In this document: in pieces, positions 1 to 13,027 of the stretch
Position numbering within the stretch: the first letter of the stretch is position 1
Layout of the letters: each line of letters starts with the position of its first letter
From: Lingula anatina
Taxonomy: Eukaryota > Brachiopoda > Lingulata > Lingulida > Lingulidae
Length of the DNA stretch: 64,000 nucleotides
Direction of reading: 5' to 3'
Assembly: GCF_001039355.2 (NCBI RefSeq)
Contig: NW_019775554.1
Span: 246,607-310,606, forward strand
The notes under the pieces: model-generated
Database searches by the model: none
Told to the model about the DNA's origin: nothing
The model's input: the letters and a program-made list of their open reading frames with translations, nothing else
Program-made: the position numbers and the translations under genes

Positions 1-157
1 TGGACACATTTCCCTTCGTTTGCGTAATAAGTGCCTAAGAGCCAACTACTGATAAAAACTTATGCTTGGCCTTCTAAAATATATTCATAAGAACACATTT
101 CCCTCTATACAGATCTAACTGAAGATTTTAATTTGTCATCTTTATATTCTTTTTAAG

Positions 158-748
158 CATGTCCCGAGTCAAGATTTGGTAGAAATTGCCTAGGTCACTG
201 TTCCTGTGTGCACGGACATTGCAACCCGGTGGATGGGAGTTGTAGTTGCCACAGTGGTTGGGAAGGGCGAAATTGTGATACAGGTAAAATACCTGCATTC
301 TTACACAGACTTTTAGTTGTTCCTGACACAATTTTAAAGACTTTTTTGCTTCAGTCCTTTGCAAAATGACAAAATGACCATTCGTTAGCTATCATCTCTA
401 CATATTCAAATATGAATCCTCCATAGTTAGCCAAGCCATACCAGGGTGAATGAATTCAAGTTATAGGTCATGTTTTTTTTCTGTTATTAATTTTCTTTAT
501 CTTAAGCAGTTAATTACCATCAACTATTTTTCCCCTCAGAAAATTTTTTTGCTCAAAGATATCTATTTTTTGCTTTTCAATATATTATTTTCTTTTTTTA
601 AGACATCCAGAGTTGCTCGGAAGACAGTTGCCCCCCAGGTGTGACGTGCGAGGATGTCCCCGCGCCAGGAGTAGGTTTTTGCTGTGGAAGATGTTCACAA
701 GGAATTGTTGGGAATCGGACTATGTCCACTCCTGTTATCGGTCGTTAA
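158..748 (+). CDS. Gene A: last two exons of a secreted EGF/CCP mosaic protein
   Basis: Two exons are visible: 158-283 and 603-748, stop TAA at 746-748. The first begins after an ag acceptor in phase 1 and encodes a laminin/MEGF-type EGF repeat with eight cysteines, ending in GWEGRNC. The second encodes a thrombospondin-type EGF (C..D.C..GVTC.DVPAPG.GFCCG.C) plus a 20-residue tail. Both match, in length (126 nt), phase and sequence, the last two exons of gene C (18813-18938 and 19329-19480). So this is the 3' end of a third family member lying mostly left of the window. It runs tail to tail with gene B. Exact function is unknown; an extracellular adhesion or matrix role is inferred from the domains. 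Confidence 0.75.
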
Positions 749-1590
749 ATGGTGCTATATTTCTTGTTTGAAGGCTAAACTCTATGTTGGGAACAAACGA
801 CTTGAATTCTTAATAACTATCAGCTGTCAGCAGTAAAGAGCTAAAGCAAATGCTTAGTACTTCATATTTACTGTATAGCTATATCTTGCATAAATATATA
901 GCTCATGTATAAAAATCAAAGGCGTAAAATGAATACACAAGTTTGTAGTCAATATGTGATCATGTATTTCCATACTTCTAAAGAAATGTCATTAAAAGTG
1001 ATATTATTATCGGCCAACCGGATGGGTACATAAACTAAGACAAGAAACAAGAAATTCTTGCAGCCATATTTTACTTAACGAGAATCTTGAAGAGCATAAT
1101 GCCGGTTGCTTATGTTTCCTTGCTTTCATAAGCAAACTCGAAAGAAATGCTTCGCCTCTGCAAGTACCAAGCTACCCATTATGGCTAGCAAACATCGGGG
1201 CTGACTGAACAGAACCCACAAAAGTTGGCAAAAGCAAAATAAAATAGTATCTTTATTTGCTACATAAAATGTTGTTAAGGATCATCTATTAGTAATAAAC
1301 TTAAATCTACGAAAAAGTAAAGTTAAGTTAACAGTTTAAGGTACGCAGCAAGAACAGGCACCATAAATTGTAACTCATTAACCTCTAGAAATGGATTAGC
1401 ACCTATTATTCACAAACCCAAAAGGCTCAATCAGTTAAACTAATCAACTGTGTCCAAGAACCTAGTTAATGTCATCGTTGTCCAAGCTCTTCGAATGATC
1501 CCACCATCAAAATATGCAGAAAGTGTTAAACAGTCGACACTGTTTTCTATGTTGATCATCTGGTTGCTTTCACATCCTCAATTATAACTA
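749..1590. other. Intergenic space between convergent genes A and B
   Basis: No exon with splice sites and family similarity was found on either strand. It should hold the 3' UTRs of genes A and B. A minus-strand AATAAA (plus-strand tttatt at 1252-1257) lies about 335 nt past the proposed stop of gene B and could be its polyadenylation signal. I looked specifically for the GCC2, EGF and thrombospondin-EGF exons that gene C has at its 3' end, on the minus strand, and saw none. Confidence 0.5.
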
Positions 1591-4500
1591 TTAGGGTCTG
1601 TGCACTGTAAGAAAAATAAACTATTTAATAGTTTGTTCTGCTCTTATCGCAAACACTGTGATAAACTGGTGTAGGAGCATTCTTTGGCCTCAACGACAGA
1701 AACAGTGCACGTACACTGCGCCTGTGTCATGCGTCCAGGTGTGTGCATGCGTGTTGGGACGTGTAAATTAGGTCGCAAAAACATCTCAAACCCTAGTCTT
1801 AGCATGGATATTATAGCCTCTTAGAATGTGAGTTAATGTAAGAACTTACCGCACATTCCCTGTGACAACGTCATACCATCCCCACATTTGATTGCTGGTT
1901 GCTTGGTAACCGCCACACCGCCTGCTGGGACCATCTGTAAACCATCGATAAATAAAGCCATAATTGGCCCCTGCGAACCCATGGTCCGAAACGAAGTTTC
2001 GGAAGATGACTCCTTGGTCGAACCCACGTTGAAAAGAGTCTCAAGTTGCGATCTTGTCTGTTGTAACACGACAACTCCTTGGTGTTCTACTTCTTGAAGA
2101 CAAATGGCATTGCAGTTTTCGGAGTCTGCAGCCTGACCCTTGTTAGTGCATATGGCGTCACAGTTCACGGAGCGCTTTGGTACCTTATCTTTTTCGAGTG
2201 TGATTTTGAAAGTCAGTTTAGCGGGGTTGGTATCTCTTTTTCGCCTCGAAGAAGAATCGCAAGAGATTTTCACGTCAGTTATATTGCAAACGCTCTGCCC
2301 ATTTAATGAGCATATGCCCTTAGACTGCAGCAACTGAATCATTTGGTTTTTTGCTTGGGCTTTTTGACTGTCAGTAAGTCCACCGCATGAACTAACAAAA
2401 TAAGCTACTTCTGCTTCGATTTCTACTCCGGGAAAGAATTGTTCTGAAGAAAAGAAGAAAAATAGAGATAAACCGACCACAATGAAACTGTTCTGGAATC
2501 AATAAAATGCATCTTTAAACATACATGAATTGGCAGGTAATGTAATGGAAATCATATTACAGTGAACTTTTCACTACATATGTACAATCAGTATTTAGGG
2601 ATCTTTGGGACGCCTGCCCAAAAGACAGACCGAAAAGACGAATGCCACTGAAACTTCAAACGCCAACCAAGTGAAAAAATCTTTCAAATTTGAGAATAAA
2701 TAGAAAGTACTTGCAGAACTTTGTGAACTCAATCTGGCATGCGACTGCACATTTGTGATAATAAAGTTGATGGTGGATTTTAAAACACAAAAGACTCACC
2801 AACACAGGGGGGAATTTCTTCCTCGTTTGCTTCGTGACTCCATAACCAGTTAGTTGAAGATCCGCATTCCTCAAAGGCATTGGTTCTGTCTATGTGCTCA
2901 AATCCTGGGTTACATTTAACTTCACATCGTTTGGTATTTGTCACTCTGTCATGGTGACATACCAGACCGCCATTTGCTGGAGGGGTGAGCTCTGAGCACT
3001 CTTTGGCAACTTTGGAAATTAAAACAAAACATTCCTAAAAATGATAGTGGTACATGTAGGCCCTATTAGTGGGTTTACCAAGCTTATTATAGAAAATACT
3101 CATGTACTTGTGTACATACATGTATAGTATATGCACTATTTTTTATTTAATGACAATCACTAAGACAGTTACGTCTTTCACTTTTCCCCCAAAATTATAC
3201 ACCCTACCTGTACAAGACGAAGGACGAGTTCCATTGATTTCATATCCAGGTAATGTGCATGCGCATTTGAAACTTCCGGGCTTATTTTCACACGTTTGCT
3301 CGCAACCACCATTATCCTGTCCACATTCATCGATGTCTGCAAAAAAAAAGATTCATTGAATCAGTGTAACCGAATTCAAATTCTGATCAGTTTCCATTTC
3401 TCAGCATCATGAGCTCTTTTGAATATAACGAACTCTTTTGTTAATTTCGCATTTTTACACCTTGTGAAGAAAGAATTGGAGCCAACTAGAGGAGAGAGCC
3501 CAAGACAAGGGTGGCTGGGGTATCTTGTGGGTGGCTTTCCTCCAAGAGTAATAGAAATAATCAGTTTGTTGGGTCTACTACATGTACCTTGACATGGTCC
3601 GCCGGCAGGCCCACTGTATCCGGAGTTACATACACAGTTTTGAAGCTCACTCGCTATACTGGTGGTATGTGAAAAGGGCGGGCAGCCATCACAGGCGGTA
3701 TCACTGGACTTGAAAGTGTTGATTGGACATGCTAAAAAACAAATAATTGGGTTGAAACACTGAGACATACTGTATGACCAGCTGGTAGGGAAAATAAAAA
3801 GCATTCAGTATGTTTTCTGTTTGTTTCTGTTATAAAAGTTGGAAATTAAAAACATGCTGTTTTAAAGTGCTTGTGGCCATTTTAACAGCTAATCAACACA
3901 ATAATTGTCCATATCACCAGAACATGTCGGTTGTATTCCGGTCCATCTTCCATCCTGTCTGCAGACTCTCTTGGCATCCCCTTGGGTTCTAATGAATCCA
4001 TCTCTACAGGCGAACTCACACACGTCACTGACGGTTGTTTGACATTGAGAGATTGTGCCATGCTCAGGCGCCGACAAACTGGAACACTTCACCTCTGAAA
4101 GAAATTATAAAAATGAAAATACTGTAGAATATGCAATACTGAATGAAGAATGCAAGTTTTTAATTACATACCAACGTCTATTATGACGCAAACGTGCATA
4201 GAATTTTCCTTTACTTGCCAAGGAAGTCGAAAACCAATTCTTAAAGTTCTTCTGATTGTTAACCATAAACCAGTTATAAACCAGAAATAGAAATCTAATC
4301 GGTCTTTCCATAGATGACGGCCCTACCTCCACATGGTCCTCCCGGTGGTCCTTGAAATCCAGTGTCACAGAGACACTGCTTTATGGTAGTAGAGCCTTTT
4401 AACAAAGTGTGAGAGTTGGACGGGCATTTTAAACACACGGGTCTTGCATTGACGCCATCTTTGAAATAACCAATTTGACACGCTGAAACGAAAATATGTA

Positions 4501-7500
4501 CGATATTCTGGAAATGGCAATCACATAGATAGCTAAATTAAAGATAGATCAGCTTTTACGGAAATGTGTTATTCCATTTTAATGAAATACAACCAGTGCA
4601 TATTCCTCCATCGCTAAAGAGTGCAAGCAAAAGGTTTAAGAAAAAATTCAACTTACATATAGAGGTAAGCAAAAAAATAAAAATAAATAAATGAATTAAT
4701 AATTACCCACGTACGATCTGCATATAAAATAACAAGTTACTTGTTATATGTAGGTATATTAAGCTCGTTTACCATTACATACAGGCACCGGAGATGACCA
4801 GCTACCGCCACTGGTGCAGTTTATCCTTTCAGCTCCGTTCAGAACATACCCTGGCTGACATGTAAACGTAACCTGGCCCATGAACGTGTATGTGCTCCCT
4901 TGCTTTCCGCCATGAACAGGAGTGCCGGGGTCACCGCAACTTATGGCTACAATCAATAAATAGGTTTGCAGGAAATATTCAACTACTACGGGTAATCTTG
5001 TGATGCCGATGATTTCTAAAATCCCCCAAATCCCCTCCCCAAAGTTGAAAGTTGCTCCGTGCATTTGCACTCAGTTTAACACATAAAAAGTATTGGCATT
5101 ACACGAATGGTTTATGTAAACAGTTTTGAATCACCGTCTGTATCTTACGACTGCATAACCAGTGTGAAATAAATGGGAGATGCAATATACATGTAAATTT
5201 AAGTTTTCGGTTCAGCTTTAACGATCAATTACAGGCTACACCTAATGTAAATCTACATTTCCCCTCATCTTTATCTACATCATATTACGGTGACAATTAA
5301 ATATATAATAACAAATGAAAATCCAACATTTTTGGATTCAACAAGAGTAAATGCTTAGCACTACTAACGTTGGCACAAAGGCTGTCGACCACTCCATGTT
5401 CCTCTTGGGCCGAAGCCACCACAGGTTCGTGAGGACTCTCCGCGTAACTGGTGGCCAATACTGCATGAATAGGAAGCGACCTGGCCGTGCTCGTACCCTT
5501 CCACAGTGACCACACCATTCGGGGGGTTGCTTACACGGTCGCATATTGTTTCTGTGAAAAAGAAAAAAATGTCTGTCTACTTTAAACTGAAAAATAGACC
5601 TGAAAAGTCGGAGAAAACAATCAAATCAAAAACCTCTCACTTCTGTAATTATTTTCCCAACTTAATGTTTAACCTTTTGTACATGTATGAACTGTTTTCT
5701 CTTTTTCGTCAAATATAGGAAGTATGAGAACATCATATTTGTAACCAATTTAACTAAAACGATTTTCGGACGTTACTTACTTTTACACAGAGGTCGAACG
5801 CCATCCCATCGTCCCGAGGCGAGGCAATTCCTAACTGTTGAACCTTCTAAATAATAGCCAGTGGTACACCCAAAATAAGCCATGGACTTGTATGTAACCC
5901 CATTGGTCATCATCCGTCCACCATCTGGAGCTTTAAGCCGTGGACACGTCACAACTAGATGAAAAATATAAATAAATAAGTAAATAAATAAAAAGCAGGT
6001 ATAACAAGATAATATGTTTAACATACGAATGCTGTGCATAACACATAAATCAAACAACACTTTTACTTACTGTCACATTTTGGTTTTCGCGCGCTCCATC
6101 TTCCACGACCTTCACACGTCAGAATACTGGCGCCGCTTAGACGATAGCCCGTGTCACACTGATATATGACGGAGTGACCAAACCTGAAGTCTGTCCCGGT
6201 CCTAGTGCCGCCGTTCAATAAACCCGGATCTCGGCAACTAATGACTGGATAATTGAATGAAAATTTGAAATCAGACCAAGATGGATTCTGTGCTGGACAT
6301 ACAGGAATAACTAAGCTCTTTTTATCCTGTTACAGTATGAAAAGCTTTATTATTATTATTATTGTTATCATTATTATATTATTATTATTATTATTAACAT
6401 CAAAATTACAGTATGCCATTTCCAATGGTAAATATGAAAGCAAAGCAAAACTGTTCTATTGCATTACTTTCATGACTTACTTTCGCATTTTGGTACGTAA
6501 TGACTCCATTCACCATTATCCTGACAAATTCGAGAAGTTGGTCCTCGAAGACGGTAACCAGTTTGGCATGAGAATTTGACTCGAACATCATAAGAATGAC
6601 TTGACAGTAGCGAACTCACGTCGCCATTTTCTGGCTTTCCAGGAAAACCGCAGCTGACAGCTAGAGAAAACATGAAACACTAAGAAGACGGAACTGCGTT
6701 TATAACGTACTTGCAATAGAGTTTCTTATTTTGGGTTGATTTTCAACATGTGGTTGGGTTTTGAAGTTAATAATCGGCCATATGGATCTTAAGAGGTCTT
6801 AAGGGGCATTAAAAGCAGGATTAGCTTACAGTAGTGGTTTTAGGTTAAATATAAATGCAAACAAATTTATAAACAGGTATCGGTTCTCCAAATAAAGCCT
6901 TGTACATCCCTTCCTATGCTTACACATTAAATACCTCAACGTAAATCTTATATAAACTTTTGATAAAATTAGGTCCCGCCCAACTTATATTAATAAAGTT
7001 ATCAATACACCCGTGTTACATCAGGTGCCGGACAACGAATTTCTACCATTGTATCTTGCCATACCAGTGCCGCAACAGGTTCCGGCGAAACCAGGCGGAC
7101 ATGCGCAGGCAAATGGCCCGAGTGTTCCACCATTAAGGCATTGTTGGTTGCATGACTGTTGCTCCTTTCTTTTTCCACTGCACGAAGCCAGCAGTTCAGC
7201 TCTATAGGCACCACACTGGCTTGGAACCACGGGGCTGCGGGAGCGAACCCTGCTGCCAAGCAGAGCACATTGATGGGAGCAAGACGTCCACACTGTCCAG
7301 CTTCCCCAACAGTTCTGGCGGCAATAGCTGTAACGTGTTTCATAAATGTCTACAACTTAATGCTGTCAAAAATGCTTTGCAACAATTACTGTGATACATC
7401 AATAAAAAGAAACGTTATGCACTATAGGTAAAGAGAGAGAGAGAAAGAGGAAGCAGTGACACATATAGAGTATAGACATCTTTGTTTGATAACAAACACC

Positions 7501-9103
7501 TCGATCTGTTTGAATCATTACAGCAATAAATAAATAAATTAATTAATAAAAATAAAATAAATAAAGTCAACATGAAGAGACAATGTATTACAAAAAATTC
7601 CTATAGTTTAAATATTCTATTTCCTGCAGTGAAAAAAGCGTAAATACCTGAATGATGAAGCGGAATCTATATGTTAATAAATGAAATTGCCAATTAAAAA
7701 ATTTTGATTTTTTCTGGGAAACGTGATTGTAGCATCCGCTTCGTAGGCTATGTTTATAGTCAAGTTAAAAACTAAAATTAAAGCCACGATCGGAATAAAA
7801 AATAGGATGCATTTTTCTTTCTTGAATAATTGAATGTATATAAAAAAGGGCTCTAGAACAAATGTTGCACAGCTCATAATGTTACGGCTCCCCTTGCACT
7901 TACTTGTGTAGTCTGTCTCTTCTTGCACTTTCATCTCTTCTCTCGTTACTTTCTTTATTGTTTTCGCCAGTAATTAATGGAATGAAAAACCATCCTCTCC
8001 GTTTAACCCTTGAACGAGCAACGAGGAATGACTTGGCACTGTCTTCGCTGAAGCTCAGGTCGTAGATTTCAGCATGTTCCTGCCTGGTGCTTGCGAGATA
8101 TAATGCAAAGTTCAACTTAACAGATATTTTGCTTTTTACAGTAAGTATGACCGGAGCATGCGAAATGACTTCTCAAAATAACCCATCAAAGTGAATTTTG
8201 GGAATGTTTCGATACATTTCTTCCATTTTTTTCATAAACAAGCATTCATACGTTTTATGATTTATCGATATTTAAGTTGGAATTAATTTCATCTATTATT
8301 TATATTTGTTGCCAACATGAGCTTTTTTTCAATTTTGATGATTTACAATTTTAATATCTCGTAAAGTTTAAATGTTGAACGAGTTTTGTAGGGTAAGGGG
8401 ACGGAAAGTAGAAGGAAAAAGATGTGAACGTTGGGGCGTATAGGAGGGGAGAGTGATGTCGATAGATTATAAGCAGATATGCGTGTCTGTCATATTACTT
8501 TGCTTTGATGTAATTTGCTACAAGACTAGATTTCAAGTAACAAACTGTATTTATGTATTTTGAACTATTTACAATAGCTTAATTGATGTATTCTTTATGG
8601 TAGATTGTCTAATTACAAGAATGAAACTGGTAACAATATTGAAAGCGGCTACCCTCTCTGTCCGAGCTGGACACAACCCACACAGGGCAAGAATACAGAG
8701 TGGATTCCTGGTACAGTTCTTGCAGCTGGTAGGTATGCACGTCAGTTTAGCGACTGCCAATGGACAGAAAGAAGGGAAAAACTAGGGACCACAACAACAC
8801 GTACTGAGCTGTCAGTAAACTTATCAGGATAGAAGGTCATCAAAAGCGCAAATTTATATACTATTGTATGCAATCGGAGGACCTTGCATAACATATTTTT
8901 CATAACAAAATTGATGACAGGACCCAGACGATGAAAATAAAAAAACAATAAGTTAATTTGGAAGCACTGCATTTGGAAAAATTAATATGAATTGATATCC
9001 ATTAATAATTTAGTAATTCAACTTGCCTTGTTTGATCGCAAATCACCAATACGCCAAAACTTAATAGCAGCATAGCCATTGAGCCCACCAATGCGTCCGC
9101 CAT
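1591..9103 (-). CDS. Gene B: secreted TSP1/EGF/CCP/GCC2 mosaic protein (SVEP1/polydom-like)
   Basis: Fifteen exons splice into one frame of about 942 codons: 9103-9027, 8083-7904 (or from 8089), 7327-7065, 6660-6481, 6244-6071, 5954-5781, 5551-5369, 4946-4773, 4482-4327, 4094-3918, 3731-3588, 3336-3208, 3009-2800, 2443-1850, 1604-1591. Residues 1-22 are a signal peptide. A VKRRGW dibasic site follows. Residues 86-173 hold a TSP1 ([10 protein letters not shown]) and an EGF. Then come CCPs (174-468, five), GCC2 (469-520), CCP (521-579), GCC2 (580-627), EGF (628-670), a divergent CCP (671-740) and a 198-residue module with SRRKRD (741-938). From exon 3 on, every junction is phase 1. Intron 1 appears to use a GC donor (AG|GCAAGT). 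The last exon codes only VHRP-stop, so the protein lacks three C-terminal modules of paralog C. It is probably a secreted matrix or immune-recognition protein; the ligand is unknown. The start and terminal exons are the least certain parts. Confidence 0.82.
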
Positions 9104-9394
9104 GATTTTCTGTCAATTAGACTAAACACGAATGCCTAAAAAAAATATCTAGGACAGTTGTGAAAAATATCAGCGCCGTGTCAGAAGATCCGGTTTAGAC
9201 ACACTTATAGCGAAGGCGGTTAAAATGACTATTCAAAGCCAAACATCACAGGTTCCAAGAATTACGGAAGTAGCAGTCACGAGCCTGCATTAAACGGTTG
9301 AACATTCAATCAGCTGGGCGGATACAAAATTAATGTAAACACAGAGGAGCGATAAGAGCTGAATTAGATGTACAAGGACTGAGTCCGAGACAAT
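9104..9394. promoter_or_regulatory. Shared 291-bp divergent promoter of genes B and C
   Basis: The start codons of the two divergent paralogs are separated by only these 291 bp, which must hold both 5' UTRs and both core promoters unless there are further non-coding 5' exons. I saw no clear TATA box at a canonical distance from either start. Co-regulation of the pair is an inference from the geometry. Confidence 0.55.
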
Positions 9395-12300
9395 ATGGCT
9401 TTCATCCGAGGTGCAGTTTTGCTGAGTTTCATCTTATTTTTTGTATTTTCGAAGTGGACTTACTGCGAGGATCAGGGTTTAGTCAGGTATGTACCGGGGG
9501 TTTGACGAGTAAGATTTCCTAGGGTTTAAATGCGCTTTTTGATTTATCAAAATCTAAGATTGACGAAAGGTCGATTCATCCACTATTGATATTGTTTTTG
9601 CTGTGATTAAGATGAGAGAAAAGTATCAGAACTTAAATACTGCAACCATGTTGGCTGTACACTACATACGTGTTTATACCTTGTACATGCAAGGCGAGTT
9701 TTTGGTGAATAAAGACACATGCACATTTTCCCTCGGCAAATTACATCTTTCTCCCTTGCACATGCCGGTATAAACATAATATAACAGTAAACAGTATATA
9801 TCCAAATATGAATGGTTACAATATAGTAAAAAATATTTTTATTTATATATTTTCATTTAAAATCGCTTCAGGTCAAAAGACAAAGAAGTCTCTGAAAATG
9901 ATGTGTTGGATTGGAAATTCTTTCTAAGTAACATCAGGCACCGCAGAGACCTCGGCGGACCACTGGTCATTGATCACAGATCCCGCTTTCAGTCTGTCAG
10001 TCTTGGACGAAGTAACAGCCTCCCCAATCTCGGCAATCCTTCGGGTCCATCTGGCCGTTCTCGATCAGCCAGTTTGCCATCAATTTCTTCGGGGTTATCT
10101 AGTAGTTCTCGATCGTCCAGTTTGTCTTCAATTTCTTCGGGAGGATCTAGTCGTTCTCGATCGTCCAGTTTATCTTCGATATCTTCGAGTGCATCATCTC
10201 GTTCTCGTTCTTCCTCGCTGCCTTCGTCCGGGGGCACCGACGCGTGGGGCAAGGCTGGAGCTATAGCCACGGGATTGGCTGTCGTGTCTGGTATTGCCCA
10301 AATAGGAGTTGGAATTGCAGGTAATCTTTTATTTATTTATTTATTTATTTATTTATTATTTGCTTTATTGTCTTTTAATCCTTGTTTTCGTTTTTTCATT
10401 TTTTGTGTGTCTACTTATTTATTTATTGTTGACCGTTTTAATGTTTATTCCACGTGTTTTTTATTGTGCTCTGATTTGTCTCCATATTCCCCTGTTTCTT
10501 TATTATAAAGTTATCGAACCATGTCGGATGGAAGTGTAAATCTACCTATCTCTTTTTCATATGAAGCACAAAAGGTTTGCGGTTACGCTTAAGGTTATAT
10601 ACCAACGTTGGTCCGTTGGTATATACACTAGAAATAAAATGTGATATAAAAGCGGCCATTTATTTGAATGTTATTGCTCGGTGTATTCTAAGTTGATACA
10701 TTATTTACCTAATTACTGAAGCTGAACTGCAATTTTCAATTCACGCAAATATGGATTTGCAGGTATAGTATATTATTGTTTGCATAATCGTTTCGAGGTT
10801 GCTGATTCTACATGAACAACTGGAGTTTTTTTTTCTTTTTTCCAATTTGGTAAAAGCTTGATATCATACATGAGAGCTATAAATATTATCAGTCTTTAAT
10901 TTGGATTTAAGCTGTGCAGATTTGAACGGAAACTATGTGCAAATGCGTGTCGATTTTTCTGCTTTTGTCTGTAGACCTACATGTACTACCACTGTCATTC
11001 GTTGCAAAAGCATTTGTTCTACATATTCACGTTCAATTTTTTTTCTTTTATCTCAGTGCTAGAGTAAAGATTTGATTTTTGTTTAGGTATCGTTGAGAGT
11101 AAGAGACAGGCTGAACTGGCAGAGAAAAGATTTGAGAAGGAGTTTGCCCTTACAATTGAACAAATGTGCGAGAAAGTATGTGTCTCTCCGTGGACACAGT
11201 GGAGCCGGTGCACGGCAAGGTAATAATTCCAAGTAGATTTCGTTATTTTAATTAGAGAGAGGGGGGAGGGGGTGCCCAATAAGAATCCCACTTTAACCCT
11301 CTCGTTAAATGGCACTTTATGTATTGGAATTATTTATTCAAGCATTTTGGTACATATCCTATACCATTAAGATTGCATAGACGGGAATACAATTCTATTT
11401 AGACAGACAAGTATCTGAAAGTGAACGATTAAATGACGACAGAATGAGCGCTTTATCATTTTTGGGGTTACCGTGAGTGAAAAAACGGCCAATGTCAGAG
11501 CCGATAAGCATGCCATGTAGTGAAGATGCCCATAGAAACTGGGGGTCAGAGCTATTTTGGCTAACAATGTTTTATAGATTCAAGAAAGATATTCAACCTG
11601 CGTGCAAACGAAAACTTACAATACAAACGGAGAGAACAAGCGCAATAACATTTTAAAAACTCGGATAATGATGTTGTGACATTGTTCAAAAATACAGCTA
11701 GTTTATTTACAGATGTGGTGGGGGGATGCAGCACAGAACACGAAAATATATACCACTGCCAAAGAGATGTAAAGAACTCAGTGAATTTACCTGCACACAG
11801 CACACATCTGAGCAACTCCGCTGTAATGAAGAGTGCCCGAACGGCGGGGTGCCAAACGGCCAAGGGAACTGCACATGTCCGACGGGGATCGGAGGGAAAT
11901 GCTGTTCTAACGGTATGCCAAGTTCAATGTTTTGAGATATCTGATTACTGACAGAATATAAACTGCATTTTGCTTCATGTATGTTTGCTCTTGTACAGAA
12001 GTAAGTTTTTCTTGCACTGCGGACGTATCGAACTGCCCAGTGAAATAGAATTGACTGATTTTTCAATCCCATTTACTGAAATCTGTAAACGATATAAAAT
12101 TGATTTTATATTGTTACAATTAAGCCTAGAGTTGAAAAAAAAAACATTGCAAAGATCTTCGTTTTGATTTGATTTATTATCATAAAAGCGCACACTGTCA
12201 TTTTCGAGCACAGTCACCGATGTCGTGAAGCTTAAACTTATACCTCGTTGAGCATATTACATATTTGCCTTTTAGGCCTACTTGTCCAGTTCTAGACTCT

Positions 12301-12989
12301 TCTGTCTTCTACCGGTGCCACCAATGAATGAAGCATATCTCAAGTCAGATCTGTTTATTTAGGCTGGTCATTTTTTTTATCTTAACCGAACCGAGAATTT
12401 AAACCTTTCAGATGTGACATGCAGTTACCCGGGTAAACCCAGAAATGGAGAAGTTCGTGGCACTTGGCCCGCCATTTACAACAGTATTGTTACTTATTCC
12501 TGTGACGAGGGGTATTCCTTAAATGGAGAAGAGGTCCTCTTCTGTACGAAGAGAGGCACTTGGAGTAGCAAGACCCCAACTTGCGAAAGTAAGTTTTCTG
12601 TCTGCATACTATATCGCCATTTCGACTTTGTTGGTGAAAATAACCAATTAGTTTGCCGACCTACAAGTGGGCGTTTGAAGATAATGTGACCTTATGTTCC
12701 TCATCGTATTACTCATACAGAAATTGCTTTTCATATAATAAAATAAGATATTTTATAGTAACGCATCGGTGATATATTTTTCTTAACCAGGAATAAAATG
12801 TGCCAAACCTGTTATCTCTGATGGCGTCCGTCTATTGAATCCAATGGATGAATATGTCTTCGGCGAACAGATTGCTCACATGTGTGAAGACGGCTACCAG
12901 CTGATAGGACCCGAGTTTAGGACCTGTATGGCATTTGACGGAAACTCAGGGAGGTTTTCAGGATTCAGTCCTTTTTGTGATAGTGAGTT

Positions 12990-13027
<38 letters not shown>

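Noticed and set aside
1888-2306. Plus-strand open frames overlapping the gene B furin-site module exon
   Set aside because: They are shadows of the minus-strand exon, which has splice sites, phase and paralog support.
12994-13026. CRISPR-like or other spaced repeats
   Set aside because: Only simple microsatellites and tandem repeats were found; no repeat-spacer pattern exists in the window.
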